16,829 nucleotides of DNA from Catenibacterium sp. co_0103 (GTDB lineage Bacteria; Bacillota_I; Bacilli_A; Erysipelotrichales; Coprobacillaceae): assembly GCF_004168205.1 (NCBI RefSeq), contig NZ_RCYB01000044.1, positions 1 through 16,829 of the forward strand, given 5' to 3'. Shown piece after piece: positions 7,862-16,000 of this stretch (position 1 is its first letter; each line of letters opens with the position of its first letter). The notes beneath the pieces are model-generated. The model did not search any database. It was not told where the DNA came from and saw only the letters and a list, made by a program, of their open reading frames with translations. The translations under genes were made by a program, and so were the position numbers.

Positions 7862-8040
7862 AATTATAGATGAGAATGAATAGAACAAGAAGCTTACAGC
7901 GAGGATGAAGTGGTGAAAGCATCTAGTGGGAGGTTCTAGGATGCACCCATCTGAGTCTTTTTGAAAGAAAGAACGTTTGACTTGCGTTAAGAGTGAAAAG
8001 CTATGGTAAGGTGGATCGTCTTTATCATGAGCTTTTTTTA
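7862..8040 (+). promoter_or_regulatory. T-box leader responding to uncharged tRNA-Cys, upstream of cysS
   Basis: T-box leaders read a tRNA anticodon in stem I and its free NCCA end near a terminator. Stem I is visible as: lower pairing AGATG/CATCT (7868-7872 with 7948-7952); TAGAAC/GTTCTA (7881-7886 with 7933-7938); the distal motif AGCGAG (7898-7903) followed by GATG...CATC closing a loop with the conserved GGTGAAAG. The specifier position after the 3' strand reads TGC (7942-7944), a cysteine codon, followed by A as usual. Near the 3' end TGGA (8012-8015) would pair with UCCA, fitting the U73 discriminator of bacterial tRNA-Cys. A terminator follows. Odd: the T-box core reads GGTGGATCG where GGGTGGNACCGCG is expected, and TGGA falls in the terminator loop, so the antiterminator is not canonical. 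The gene downstream being cysS gives strong independent support. Confidence 0.88.
7996..8039 (+). terminator. Regulatory terminator of the cysS leader
   Basis: AAAAGCT (7996-8002) pairs with AGCTTTT (8030-8036). After a one-base bulge (G8029), ATGGTAAGG (8003-8011) pairs with CTTTATCAT (8020-8028) with two G-U pairs. The loop is 8012-8019 and holds TGGA. Seven T residues (8033-8039) follow, partly shared with the stem. It ends 16 bases before the cysS ATG, so termination here would switch off cysS and probably much of the operon. Confidence 0.85.
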
Positions 8041-8055
8041 TTTGAGGAGGATGTT

Positions 8056-9399
8056 ATGAGACTATTTAACACATTAACAAACAAAAAAGAAGAATTTAAG
8101 CCAATTGAAGAAGGTAAAGTTTCTATCTATATTTGTGGTCCTACAGTTTATAACCATGCTCATCTTGGGAATACACGCCCAATGATCGTATTTGATGTAT
8201 TAAGACGTACTTTTGAGTATTTAGGGAATGATGTGACTTTTGTATCTAATTATACAGATGTAGATGATAAGATCATCAAAGCCGCTAAAGCAGAAGGTAT
8301 TACAGAAAAGGAACTCACTGATAAATATATCAAAGCATATGAAGATGTCAGAGCAGGATTAAATATTGAAGATCCTACATATAAACCGAGGGTCACTGAA
8401 ACTATGCCTGAAATCATTAATTTCATCCAGGCATTAATTGATAAGGGTTATGCTTATGAAGTAGATGGAGATGTTTATTTCCGTGTTACTAAGGTTAAAG
8501 AATATGGTATGTTATCAGGTATTAAGGTAGAAGATTTGATTGCGGGTGCAAGTGATCGTACTCTTTCTGTTGATGATAAGAAGAAAGAAAGTACAACTGA
8601 TTTCGCATTATGGAAGAAAACAAATGAAGGTATTCAGTTTGATACACCTTGGTCAAAAGGTAGACCAGGATGGCATACTGAATGTGTTGTCATGATTAAT
8701 AAGCTATTCAAAGATGGTAAGATTGATATCCATGGTGGAGGACAGGATTTAAAGTTCCCTCATCATGAAAATGAAATTGCTCAGTCTATGGCTTATAATG
8801 GACATCCTATTGCCAACTATTGGATGCATAACCAGATGATCAATATCGATGGTGAAAAGATGTCTAAGTCTTTAGGTAATGTATTATGGGCTAAGGATTT
8901 AATTGTAGAATTTGGATGCAATGTTTTCAAATGGTTGATGTTATCTACTCACTATCGTAATCCATTAAATATGACTGATGATGTCATTGCAGGTGTACGT
9001 AAAGAAGTATCTAAAGCAGAAAATGCGACTAAGAGTGCGTCTTTATATTTACAGGTGAATCATGTTCCTGCTCATGATTATAAGAAGGAAACTGTGGATG
9101 CTATGGTGAATGCATTAGAGGATGATTTAAATACTTCACTTGCCTTAACACAGATTCTTGATCAGGTAAAAGTATTGAATCAGGTGATGCGTGTAAGAGA
9201 AAAAGACAATGATGTCATTGCGACTGAATATGCAACTCTTGTTAAGATGGGGGATGTCTTAGGCTTCTTATTTGAAGGCACTAAGTTAAGTGAAGAAGAT
9301 ATTGCTTTATATGAAGAATGGAATGCTTATAAGAAAGAAAAGAACTTTGATCAAGCAGACCGTGTTAGAAAAGAATTAACTGAAAGAGGCATTCTATAA
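8056..9399 (+). CDS. cysS: Cysteine--tRNA ligase
   Basis: Class I aminoacyl-tRNA synthetase charging tRNA-Cys. The 447-residue protein has the HIGH signature as HLGN (36-39), KMSKS at 268-272, and the zinc site that selects cysteine: C27 in YICGPTVYNH, C210 in GWHTECVV, and H236 and E240 in FPHHENEIAQS. I start it at 8056 (MRLFNTLT, typical of CysS) because GAGGAGG at 8044-8050 is placed right; the frame extends back to a GTG at 7993, but that lies inside the leader terminator. It heads the operon cysS-mrnC-rlmB-sigma-rpmG-secE-nusG and overlaps mrnC by one base. Regulation by the tRNA-Cys T-box upstream follows from the leader. Confidence 0.97.
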   Translation: MRLFNTLTNKKEEFKPIEEGKVSIYICGPTVYNHAHLGNTRPMIVFDVLRRTFEYLGNDVTFVSNYTDVDDKIIKAAKAEGITEKELTDKYIKAYEDVRAGLNIEDPTYKPRVTETMPEIINFIQALIDKGYAYEVDGDVYFRVTKVKEYGMLSGIKVEDLIAGASDRTLSVDDKKKESTTDFALWKKTNEGIQFDTPWSKGRPGWHTECVVMINKLFKDGKIDIHGGGQDLKFPHHENEIAQSMAYNGHPIANYWMHNQMINIDGEKMSKSLGNVLWAKDLIVEFGCNVFKWLMLSTHYRNPLNMTDDVIAGVRKEVSKAENATKSASLYLQVNHVPAHDYKKETVDAMVNALEDDLNTSLALTQILDQVKVLNQVMRVREKDNDVIATEYATLVKMGDVLGFLFEGTKLSEEDIALYEEWNAYKKEKNFDQADRVRKELTERGIL

Positions 9400-9797
9400 T
9401 GCGTCCAGAGCTAATGAATGCGCTCGCTGTCGCTTATTTAGGTGATGCAGTCTTTGAAGTATATGTCCGTGAATATTTACTCACAGAGAAGGGAATTATG
9501 AAGCCTCATGAATTACAGAAAGCTTCTATCAAGTATGTCAGTGCGTATGCCCATGCAGGCTTTATGAAATATGCCCTTTCTCGAAATTTCTTCACAGAAG
9601 AAGAAGTGCGTTTATTTAAGCGTGGACGTAACTGCAAGGGACATTCAGTAAAAAATAAATCAGTTGTTGTTCATAACCAGTCTTCTGGTTTTGAATCAAT
9701 GGTTGGACATCTTTATCTCACTAAGCAGACAGAAAGATTAGATGAAATATTTGAATTATTTAAGAAATATGTGGAAGAAGAGGAAGTGACAAAGTGA
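9399..9797 (+). CDS. mrnC: Mini-ribonuclease III
   Basis: A ribonuclease III catalytic domain without the double-stranded-RNA-binding domain (132 aa, normal for the family). In Bacillus subtilis it trims the ends of 23S rRNA precursor. The catalytic helix motif is YLGDAVFE with D16, and the second acidic cluster is GFESMVGHLYL with E99 (FEALIGYLYL in many relatives); the conserved RGRN is followed by CKGHSVKN. The ATG overlaps the cysS stop by one base (TAATG), and the stop overlaps the rlmB start by four (GTGA), so the three genes are translationally coupled. Standing between cysS and rlmB is its classical position in Bacillota, which supports the call. Confidence 0.94.
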   Translation: MRPELMNALAVAYLGDAVFEVYVREYLLTEKGIMKPHELQKASIKYVSAYAHAGFMKYALSRNFFTEEEVRLFKRGRNCKGHSVKNKSVVVHNQSSGFESMVGHLYLTKQTERLDEIFELFKKYVEEEEVTK

Positions 9798-10519
9798 AAG
9801 AATGGATTTATGGTAAAAACACCGTCAGAGAACTATTAACAGGACCTAGACAGGTTTATGAAGTTATGATTCAAAACCAGTCAAAGAATGATGATATTGT
9901 GAAGTTGTGTCGCAAGAATAATATAAAAATGAGGATGACGGATAAAAATGGCTTTATTAAACTTGTAGGGAATGTAAACCATCAAGGTGTAATGGCTTTA
10001 ATTGATGGTTATGACTATACACCTTTAGAAGATATCGTACGTAACATTCCAGAAGGAAAACAGCCACTCTTATTAATGCTTGATGGTATGGAAGATCCTC
10101 ACAACCTAGGGGCTATTATTCGTACATGTGATGCAATTGGTGTAGATGGTGTTATTATTGGTAAAAAGCGTTCTGTTGGTTTAAATGCGACAGTCGCAAA
10201 GGTATCAACTGGCGCTATTGACCATGTTCCTGTGGCTCAGGTAACTAACTTATCTCGTACTCTAGATTCTTTGAAGAAAGAAGGATTCTGGGTAGTAGGT
10301 TGTGAATTAGATAACTCTACAGATTATCGTGCTGTAGATTACAATATGCCACTAGTTCTTGTGATTGGATCAGAAGGATTTGGTATTTCTCGTTTAGTAA
10401 AAGAACATTGTGATATGAATGTCATTCTACCAATGGTAGGTCATGTCAATTCACTCAATGCCTCTGTAGCGACTGCCGTATTACTTTATCAGGTATATAA
10501 CTCACGTCATCCTCTCTAA
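9794..10519 (+). CDS. rlmB: 23S rRNA (guanosine-2'-O)-methyltransferase RlmB / TrmH family
   Basis: SpoU-class (SPOUT) SAM-dependent 2'-O-ribose methyltransferase; the RlmB group methylates a guanosine in the peptidyl-transferase region of 23S rRNA. The 241 residues comprise a short N-terminal substrate-binding domain (KEWIYGKNTVRELL, about 2-70) and a knotted catalytic domain with motif 1 DPHNLGAIIRTCDAIG, motif 2 LVIGSEGFGISRLV and motif 3 LPMVGHVNSLNASVATAVLLY. Most relatives have LNVSVA where this has LNASVA. The start is GTG, overlapping the mrnC stop. It is the yacO orthologue by position. The stop codon lies in the loop of a hairpin that covers the ribosome binding site of the sigma factor gene. 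The precise target base is inferred from family only. Confidence 0.92.
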   Translation: MKEWIYGKNTVRELLTGPRQVYEVMIQNQSKNDDIVKLCRKNNIKMRMTDKNGFIKLVGNVNHQGVMALIDGYDYTPLEDIVRNIPEGKQPLLLMLDGMEDPHNLGAIIRTCDAIGVDGVIIGKKRSVGLNATVAKVSTGAIDHVPVAQVTNLSRTLDSLKKEGFWVVGCELDNSTDYRAVDYNMPLVLVIGSEGFGISRLVKEHCDMNVILPMVGHVNSLNASVATAVLLYQVYNSRHPL

Positions 10520-10529
10520 GAGGAGGATG
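10508..10529 (+). promoter_or_regulatory. Hairpin sequestering the sigma-factor ribosome binding site
   Basis: CATCCT (10508-10513) pairs with AGGATG (10524-10529), then, past a bulged G, CTC (10514-10516) pairs with GAG (10520-10522), leaving TAA, the rlmB stop codon, in the loop. The 3' arm contains the ribosome binding site GAGGAGG (10520-10526) for the ATG at 10534. A ribosome ending rlmB translation would melt the stem, so sigma synthesis should be coupled to rlmB translation. Confidence 0.55.
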
Positions 10530-10533
10530 ATCT

Positions 10534-11160
10534 ATGGATGATCGTACATTAAAGGAACTGATTTATTTAGCAAGATCTAATGATCCTGTCGCATTACAAT
10601 ATCTTTATAGTTATTATGATGCTTTAGTCAAAGCAGTGATGAGAAAGATGAAGTATATCTCATCTATGTCTCTAGAAGCACAGGACTTATTGCAGGTAGG
10701 ATTGATTACCTTCGATAAAGTATTCTGGAGCTATCGTGATGACTTGGATACTACATTTGATGTATATGCGAAAAGCTGTATTATTAAAAAGATGCAATCA
10801 TTACTCAAGAAACAATATACTTTCTTTACTCGTTATGAAAAGAAATCTGTTTCTCTAGATAAGATTGTGAACTATGAAGATTCACGCACTTATGGTGAAT
10901 TGATTGCAGATCAAAAAGTGGAGTACTCTCCACAAAAGGCACAGAATCTAGAAAAAATCTGGGAACTTATTTATGCGATTATCCAGAATGAGACATCAGA
11001 AAGAGATCAAAAGATCTTTCATCTTGTTTTATTAGGATATCCTGAAAAAGAGGTGGCACTGATGCTTAATATTTCAATAAAGTGTGTTTATAACAGTGTT
11101 TATCGTGTAATGACTAAATTAAGAGCACATCCATTAGGGGAGTTCTTAATTATCAATTGA
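10534..11160 (+). CDS. SigH-like RNA polymerase sigma factor (sigma-70 family)
   Basis: A 208-residue sigma-70-family protein with region 2 at about 20-95 (EAQDLLQVGLITFDKVFWSY for core binding, then the DTTFDVYAKSCIIKKMQSLLK stretch split by -10 recognition residues) and region 4 at about 150-200 (SERDQKIFHLVLLGYPEKEVALMLNISIKCVYNSVYRVMTKLR style helix-turn-helix). It lacks regions 1.1 and 3, like SigH. It occupies the sigH (spo0H) position between rlmB and rpmG-secE-nusG in the conserved Bacillota cluster, though yacP is missing. The sequence looks divergent from textbook SigH, so I leave the symbol blank; its regulon and any role in sporulation or competence cannot be told. Its ribosome binding site is buried in a hairpin. 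Confidence 0.83.
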   Translation: MDDRTLKELIYLARSNDPVALQYLYSYYDALVKAVMRKMKYISSMSLEAQDLLQVGLITFDKVFWSYRDDLDTTFDVYAKSCIIKKMQSLLKKQYTFFTRYEKKSVSLDKIVNYEDSRTYGELIADQKVEYSPQKAQNLEKIWELIYAIIQNETSERDQKIFHLVLLGYPEKEVALMLNISIKCVYNSVYRVMTKLRAHPLGEFLIIN

Positions 11161-11185
11161 CGATATTGTGTATTTATGATAAATT
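11157..11185 (+). promoter_or_regulatory. Possible internal promoter for rpmG-secE-nusG
   Basis: TTGACG (11157-11162, five of six) overlaps the sigma-gene stop. After 17 bases comes TAAATT (11180-11185, four of six), preceded by the TG of an extended -10 (TGA, 11177-11179). It would start transcription near 11192, a few bases before the rpmG ribosome binding site. Spacing is good but the -10 is weak. Confidence 0.42.
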
Positions 11186-11208
11186 AATTTAGGTTAAGGA
11201 GTGATAAG

Positions 11209-11358
11209 ATGAGAGAAAAGGTAATCTTAGTATGCACGGAATGCTTATCACGTAATTATTCAGTTTATAAGAATAACAGAACAAATGTAAAACGTTTAGA
11301 ATTACGTAAGTACTGCAAGAAATGCGGTAAGCATACGATACATAGAGAATCGAAATAA
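11209..11358 (+). CDS. rpmG: Large ribosomal subunit protein bL33, zinc-ribbon form
   Basis: A 49-residue ribosomal protein. It starts [17 protein letters not shown] and ends with [17 protein letters not shown], a clear L33 pattern. Two CxxC pairs (C9/C12 and C36/C39) form a zinc ribbon, so this is the zinc-binding (C+) form; Bacillota that also carry a cysteine-free copy exchange the two under zinc limitation. A good ribosome binding site AAGGAG (11196-11201) precedes the ATG. Its position directly upstream of secE and nusG is the usual one for this copy of L33. It is 48 bases after the sigma gene and 13 before secE. Confidence 0.95.
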   Translation: MREKVILVCTECLSRNYSVYKNNRTNVKRLELRKYCKKCGKHTIHRESK

Positions 11359-11371
11359 GGAGGCTGCATCT

Positions 11372-11671
11372 ATGGATGATAAGGCTAAAAAAGAAAAGCT
11401 TAAGCAGGAACGCAAGGAGCTTAGAAAAGCAAAGAAATTAGAGCGTCAAAGACGTTTAGAAGAACAAGAAGATAAGAATCCATTAAAATTTAAAGAATGG
11501 TTTTCTCTAAAAGGTATTCGTCAGGAAATTAAAAATGTTCATTGGTTAACAAAGAAAGAATTAGCTCGTGATGCATTTGTAGTACTTGCATTTACAGTAA
11601 TTCTAGGTGTTTATTTCTATGGCGCAGATGCATTAATTGCATTAATTTTAAAGACGTTGGGGTTAAGTTAA
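11372..11671 (+). CDS. secE: Preprotein translocase subunit SecE
   Basis: A small essential component that clamps SecY in the SecYEG protein-export channel. The 99 residues divide into a strongly charged Lys/Arg/Glu N-terminal stretch (about 1-40, probably helical and coiled), the conserved amphipathic segment around KGIRQEIKNVHWLTKKEL (family pattern ExxKVxWPxxxE, with Leu for Pro), and a single transmembrane helix at about 67-92. The short single-span form is the one found in Gram-positives; the charged extension is longer than in Bacillus. AAGGAGG at 11357-11363 is the ribosome binding site. The gene is one base from nusG, as is usual. Confidence 0.93.
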   Translation: MDDKAKKEKLKQERKELRKAKKLERQRRLEEQEDKNPLKFKEWFSLKGIRQEIKNVHWLTKKELARDAFVVLAFTVILGVYFYGADALIALILKTLGLS

Positions 11672-11672
11672 T

Positions 11673-12272
11673 ATGGCAGAAGAATTAGAAACTAAAGTAG
11701 AAAATACTGAAGAAACTCATGATTCCAATAATGAAGGAAGACAATGGTATGTTGTTAATACATATTCAGGTCATGAAAATAAAGTAAAAGAAAATCTTGA
11801 AAAACGTGTTGAATCAATGGGACTCCAGAATATCCTTTTCAATATTGTGATTCCAGAACATGTTGAAACAGAAATCAAGAACGGTAAGAAAGTGAACAAG
11901 ACAGTGAATATGTTCCCTGGTTATGTTCTTGTAGAAATGATCATGACTGATGAAGCTTGGTATATTGTTCGTAATACACCAGGTGTTACAGGATTCATCG
12001 GATCATCTGGTGGAGGGGCAAAACCTTTCCCAGTAAATAAGAGAGAATTAGATCCAATCTTAAAGTCAATGGGTGTACAGACTACAGCTGTAGAAATTGA
12101 TTTTGGTGTAGGTGATTATGTAGAAGTTCTTGCTGGACCATTTGCAGCTAAGAGTGGTAAAGTAGAATCTATCGATAAAAAAAAAGAAACAGCAACAGTA
12201 CTTGTTGATTTCTTGGGTAACCTTACTCCTATTGATTTGGAATTAATTCAGCTTAAGAAGATCGAAGAATAG
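11673..12272 (+). CDS. nusG: Transcription elongation and termination factor NusG
   Basis: Binds RNA polymerase and modulates pausing, termination and coupling to translation. The 199-residue protein has the NGN domain (about 22-120: RQWYVVNTYSGHENKVKENL, FPGYVLVEM, WYIVRNTPGVTGFIG) and a C-terminal KOW domain (about 143-197: GDYVEVLAGPFAAKSGKVE, then DLELIQL). An acidic N-terminal tail of about 20 residues precedes the NGN domain. There is one base between the secE stop and this ATG and only a weak GGGG-type ribosome binding site, so translation is probably coupled. A run of nine A residues at 12177-12185 lies within the KOW coding part. It is the last gene of the cysS operon; the terminator begins inside its stop codon. 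Confidence 0.97.
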   Translation: MAEELETKVENTEETHDSNNEGRQWYVVNTYSGHENKVKENLEKRVESMGLQNILFNIVIPEHVETEIKNGKKVNKTVNMFPGYVLVEMIMTDEAWYIVRNTPGVTGFIGSSGGGAKPFPVNKRELDPILKSMGVQTTAVEIDFGVGDYVEVLAGPFAAKSGKVESIDKKKETATVLVDFLGNLTPIDLELIQLKKIEE

Positions 12273-12296
12273 ACGTGCTTATGCATGTCTTTTTTT
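12271..12296 (+). terminator. Rho-independent terminator after nusG
   Basis: AGACGTGC (12271-12278) pairs with GCATGTCT (12283-12290), with one G-U pair and a TTAT loop, followed by T residues (12290-12296). The stem takes in the last two bases of the nusG stop codon. It closes the cysS-nusG operon. Confidence 0.93.
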
Positions 12297-12300
12297 GTGC

Positions 12301-12329
12301 TTGAAGATAAAAATGGTATCACTTACAAT
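12301..12329 (+). promoter_or_regulatory. Promoter of the ABC transporter operon
   Basis: TTGAAG (12301-12306, four of six), 17-base spacer, TACAAT (12324-12329, five of six). It lies just after the nusG terminator and before the ATPase gene. The start of transcription predicted near 12336 coincides with the ribosome binding site AGGAGG (12336-12341), so the leader would be only about 14 bases. Confidence 0.65.
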
Positions 12330-12349
12330 AATATTAGGAGGTTATATGT

Positions 12350-13054
12350 ATGGATGCATTTATTGAACTAAAGAATGTTGTGAAAAGATATACAATGGGA
12401 GATGTCACTATTTATGCAAATAATGGTGTGAATTTTAAAGTAAATAAAGGTGAATTCACAGTTATTGTAGGTGCCTCTGGAGCTGGTAAAACAACTATAT
12501 TAAATATGCTTGGTGGCATGGATACACCTACAAGTGGCACTATTGTTGTAGATGGTCATAATATTGCGACTTATGATGATAAACAATTAACAGATTATAG
12601 AAGAGATGATATTGGCTTTGTATTCCAGTTTTATAATCTTGTACAGAACTTAACAGCATTAGAAAATGTAGAACTTGCTTCTCAGATTTCTAAGGATCCA
12701 CTTAATTCAGTAGATATTCTAGAACGTGTTGGTCTTGGAGAACGTAAAGATAACTTCCCAGCACAGTTATCAGGTGGAGAACAACAGCGTGTAGCCATAG
12801 CCCGTGCTATCGCAAAGAATCCTAAACTATTATTATGTGATGAACCAACAGGTGCACTTGATTATCAAACAGGTAAATCAATTCTTGGTTTATTAAGAAG
12901 TATGTGTGATAACTATGGAATGACTGTAATCGTTATTACACATAACTCAGCCCTTGCCCCAATGGCTGATCAAGTCATACATCTTAAGAATGGAAAAGTG
13001 GAAAGACAGGAATATAATGAACATCCTGAATCCATCGATAATATTGAATGGTAA
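12350..13054 (+). CDS. ABC transporter ATP-binding protein, MacB/LolD type
   Basis: A 234-residue cytoplasmic ATPase that powers the adjacent FtsX-type permease. Walker A is GASGAGKTT (41-49), the Q-loop glutamine Q93 is in FVFQFYNL, the signature LSGGEQQR starts at 140, Walker B is LLLCDE with catalytic E165, the D-loop is GALD (168-171), and the switch histidine H198 is in VITHNS. The [18 protein letters not shown] and DEPTGALD patterns are typical of the MacB/LolD/FtsE group, whose members do mechanical work across the membrane more often than classical pore transport. A strong AGGAGG at 12336-12341 precedes the ATG. It overlaps the permease gene by seven bases, so the two are translated together. 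Substrate is unknown. Confidence 0.93.
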   Translation: MDAFIELKNVVKRYTMGDVTIYANNGVNFKVNKGEFTVIVGASGAGKTTILNMLGGMDTPTSGTIVVDGHNIATYDDKQLTDYRRDDIGFVFQFYNLVQNLTALENVELASQISKDPLNSVDILERVGLGERKDNFPAQLSGGEQQRVAIARAIAKNPKLLLCDEPTGALDYQTGKSILGLLRSMCDNYGMTVIVITHNSALAPMADQVIHLKNGKVERQEYNEHPESIDNIEW

Positions 13055-16000
13055 AAAAGAAATTCTATTGGAAAACTGTCTTTAAGAACATCAGTCAGTC
13101 TAAAGGACGTTTCTTTTCCATCTTCATGATTATATTCTTAGGTGCTGCAGTCTTTTCAGGGCTTAGAAATACCCCTTATACAATGGCTTCTAGTGTAGAT
13201 ACATATCTCAATAATCATAATTATGCCGATCTCACTTATATTGCGACACTTGGCTTTTCTGATGAAGATGTCGCAAAGGTAAGAAGCCTCAAGGGTGTGA
13301 GAGAGGTTGTACCATGTTATCAGTTTGATGCATTATTTTCACATAAGGATGGTAAGTCAGGTGTCACTGTTTATTCACAGGATCACTATGATCAAAATAT
13401 GCTGGATCGTCCTGAAATAGTAAAAGGACGTTATCCTCAAAAAGAAGATGAATGTATCATTGATGTCAATTTAGGTAAATATAATTACAAGATTGGTCAT
13501 ACGATTGAACTTTCTAATGATAATGGAACTAAGACATATAAGATTGTAGGTATTGTGAATGATCCACGATATATCAGTAATGTAGACAGAGGAACTAATA
13601 CACTAGGTGATGGAACCAATAGTGGATTTGTGGAAGTATTAAATGATGGGGCAAGAGAACTTGGTTTAAATAGCAAGGTGGCTCAGTTAAGAAACAATGA
13701 TCATCTATATACTTCTTTACTTGTCGATGTAGAAGGTGCCCAGAATTATGATTTATTTAGTTCTGATTATGATGATATGATTGAAACAGTAAATACACGT
13801 ATCAAGAGTACATTATTTGAAGAAATAAGTGATCAATATGATCAACTAACAGGAGATATGCAATCACAGTTAGATGATGCAAAGAAACAATATGAAGAAG
13901 GCTATCAGGAATATAAGCGTAATCTAGATTCTTTTAATTCACAGATATCAGAGGGTAAGGTGAAGTTAGCTCAAGCACGTATTCAATTCTATGAACAAAA
14001 GAAGGTCTATTTAAAGAAAGCCTCACAGATTACTCAAGCCTCACAGCAGGCTTATAATGAAACTAAGAAAATAGATCAGGAAATCAAAACACTTCAGAAC
14101 TCTATTAAAGATACTCTAGGTAGTATTAAGGATAAAGAATCAGCAGAGGATGCTTATACAAAGATACTTACTGAGATGAATGAAAGTCTAGGTCAATTTA
14201 ATCAGAAACTTCAAGGTGTAGGTCAATTACTAGAAGGACGTATACAATTAGAAAAGGCGCAATCACAATTAGATGAAGCAGAAGCAGAACTTAATATCCA
14301 GCAAAGTAAACTTGAAGTCACTGAGAATAATGCTAAGCTGCAGCTCAACTCAGCAAAAGAGCAGCTAGATCAAGCAAAGGCACAAATAGAACAAGCAGAA
14401 TCACAATTAAGTCAGATTCCAAAAGGCACTCTATATTCACTTACTAAAAGTGAAAATGTCGGTATTGCGACTTATGAATCCTATAAACAGGCCATTGCAT
14501 CTGTTGCGCAAGTATTCCCACTCATCTTTTTCTTAGTAGCTGCATTAGTCTCTCTTACAACTATGACACGTATGATAGAAGAACAAAGAGGCTATTGTGG
14601 AACACTTCGTGCATTAGGATATAGTAAAAAGGATATTATAATGCAATATATTGTCTATGCTTTTCTAGCAACATTCTTTGCCTGTATCTTAGGTATATTA
14701 GTAGGTAATCAGGCATTCCCTCGTATTATCTATTTCTTATTCACATATTTAATGTATGGCATTAATCAATCAGCAGTACTAGTACAGAAATGGTCTATCT
14801 CACTTGTAACTATACTTATTTCTGTTGGTGTTACATTACTTGCAACATTAAGTGTCTGTTTACAGGAACTTGTTTCTACACCATCTGTCTTGATGCGTCC
14901 TAAAGCACCTAAGGCAGGTAAGAGAATACTCATGGAACGTATACCTTTTATATGGAAACGATTGAATTTCAATCAGAAGGTGACTATGAGAAACTTATTC
15001 CGTTATAAGAAACGTTTCTGGATGTCTGTCATTGGTATTGCGGGATGTACAGCCTTAATCATGCTGGGATTTGGTGTTAAGAACAGCTGTTCTGAAATCA
15101 TTCCTTCACAATATGTAGAAGTATATAAATATGATGCACTTATTAAACTTAATACTAATGTAGAAGATACAAAAAAGATTGAAAATAAGATCAAGCGTCT
15201 AGAAGGTATTCATAACTTAACGAGTGCTATGCGTCAAAACATTACAGTACTAGGCAATAGTGAAGATTATTATAGCACGATGATTGTGTATGACAATGCG
15301 GATGAAATTAAGAATTTTATTCACTTTAAGGATTATAAAACAAAAAAGAAGATTATCTTAAATGATGAGGGGGTTGTCATCTCACAGAAGCTTGCGGAAA
15401 AGCTGAATGTGAAAAAAGGAGAAACTCTTACTTTCTCTCTTAATAATAGTAAATATACAGTCAAGGTGGCAGATATCGTAGAACACTATGTCAATCATCA
15501 AGTTTATATGAGTAAGACTTTCTATGAAAATCTGACTGGTATGAAATCATCTGCTTCTATACTTTATGTAGATATGAATACAAAGAAATCAAATATCAAC
15601 GCTTTGAAGAACTATCTTGATCATCATGATATTGGTAGTATGGAACGACTTACTGCTACACTTGATGAATTCCAGCAAAGAATGTCTTCATTGAATATTA
15701 TTGTTGCCATCTTATCAGGATGTGCTGCCTTACTTTGTTTTATTGTTCTTTATAATTTAACGAATATCAACATTGGTGAACGTAAAGGTGAAATCGCAAC
15801 AATCAAGGTATTAGGATTCCGCCGTAAAGAATATTGTGACTATATCTTTAGAGAGAATATCATTCTTTCTTTGATTGGGGCCTCACTTGGTATGTTCTTT
15901 GGTTATTTCCTTCATCGATTTGTTGTATTAACGGTAGAAATGGATAATATGTTATTTATTCGTACAATGCCGCTTTATATCTATTTAATTGCGTTTGGTA

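Noticed and set aside
7659..7922. Reverse-strand open frame of 87 codons across the small protein gene and the T-box leader
   Set aside because: It is antisense to a gene and to a structured leader, with no ribosome binding site or recognisable product.
7993..8055. GTG at 7993 as the cysS start, adding 21 residues
   Set aside because: This stretch is the leader terminator hairpin and T-tract, and the ATG at 8056 has a well-placed GAGGAGG and the usual CysS N-terminus.
10501..10540. The dyad at the rlmB/sigma junction as a rho-independent terminator
   Set aside because: There is no T-run after it and it contains the next gene's ribosome binding site, so a translational role is more likely.
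13810..14420. SMC/SbcC-like gene fragment suggested by the long Gln/Glu-rich coiled coil
   Set aside because: It is continuous and in frame with the permease and lies between its first domain and TM2, as in other long FtsX-type permeases; no nucleotide-binding motifs are present in it.
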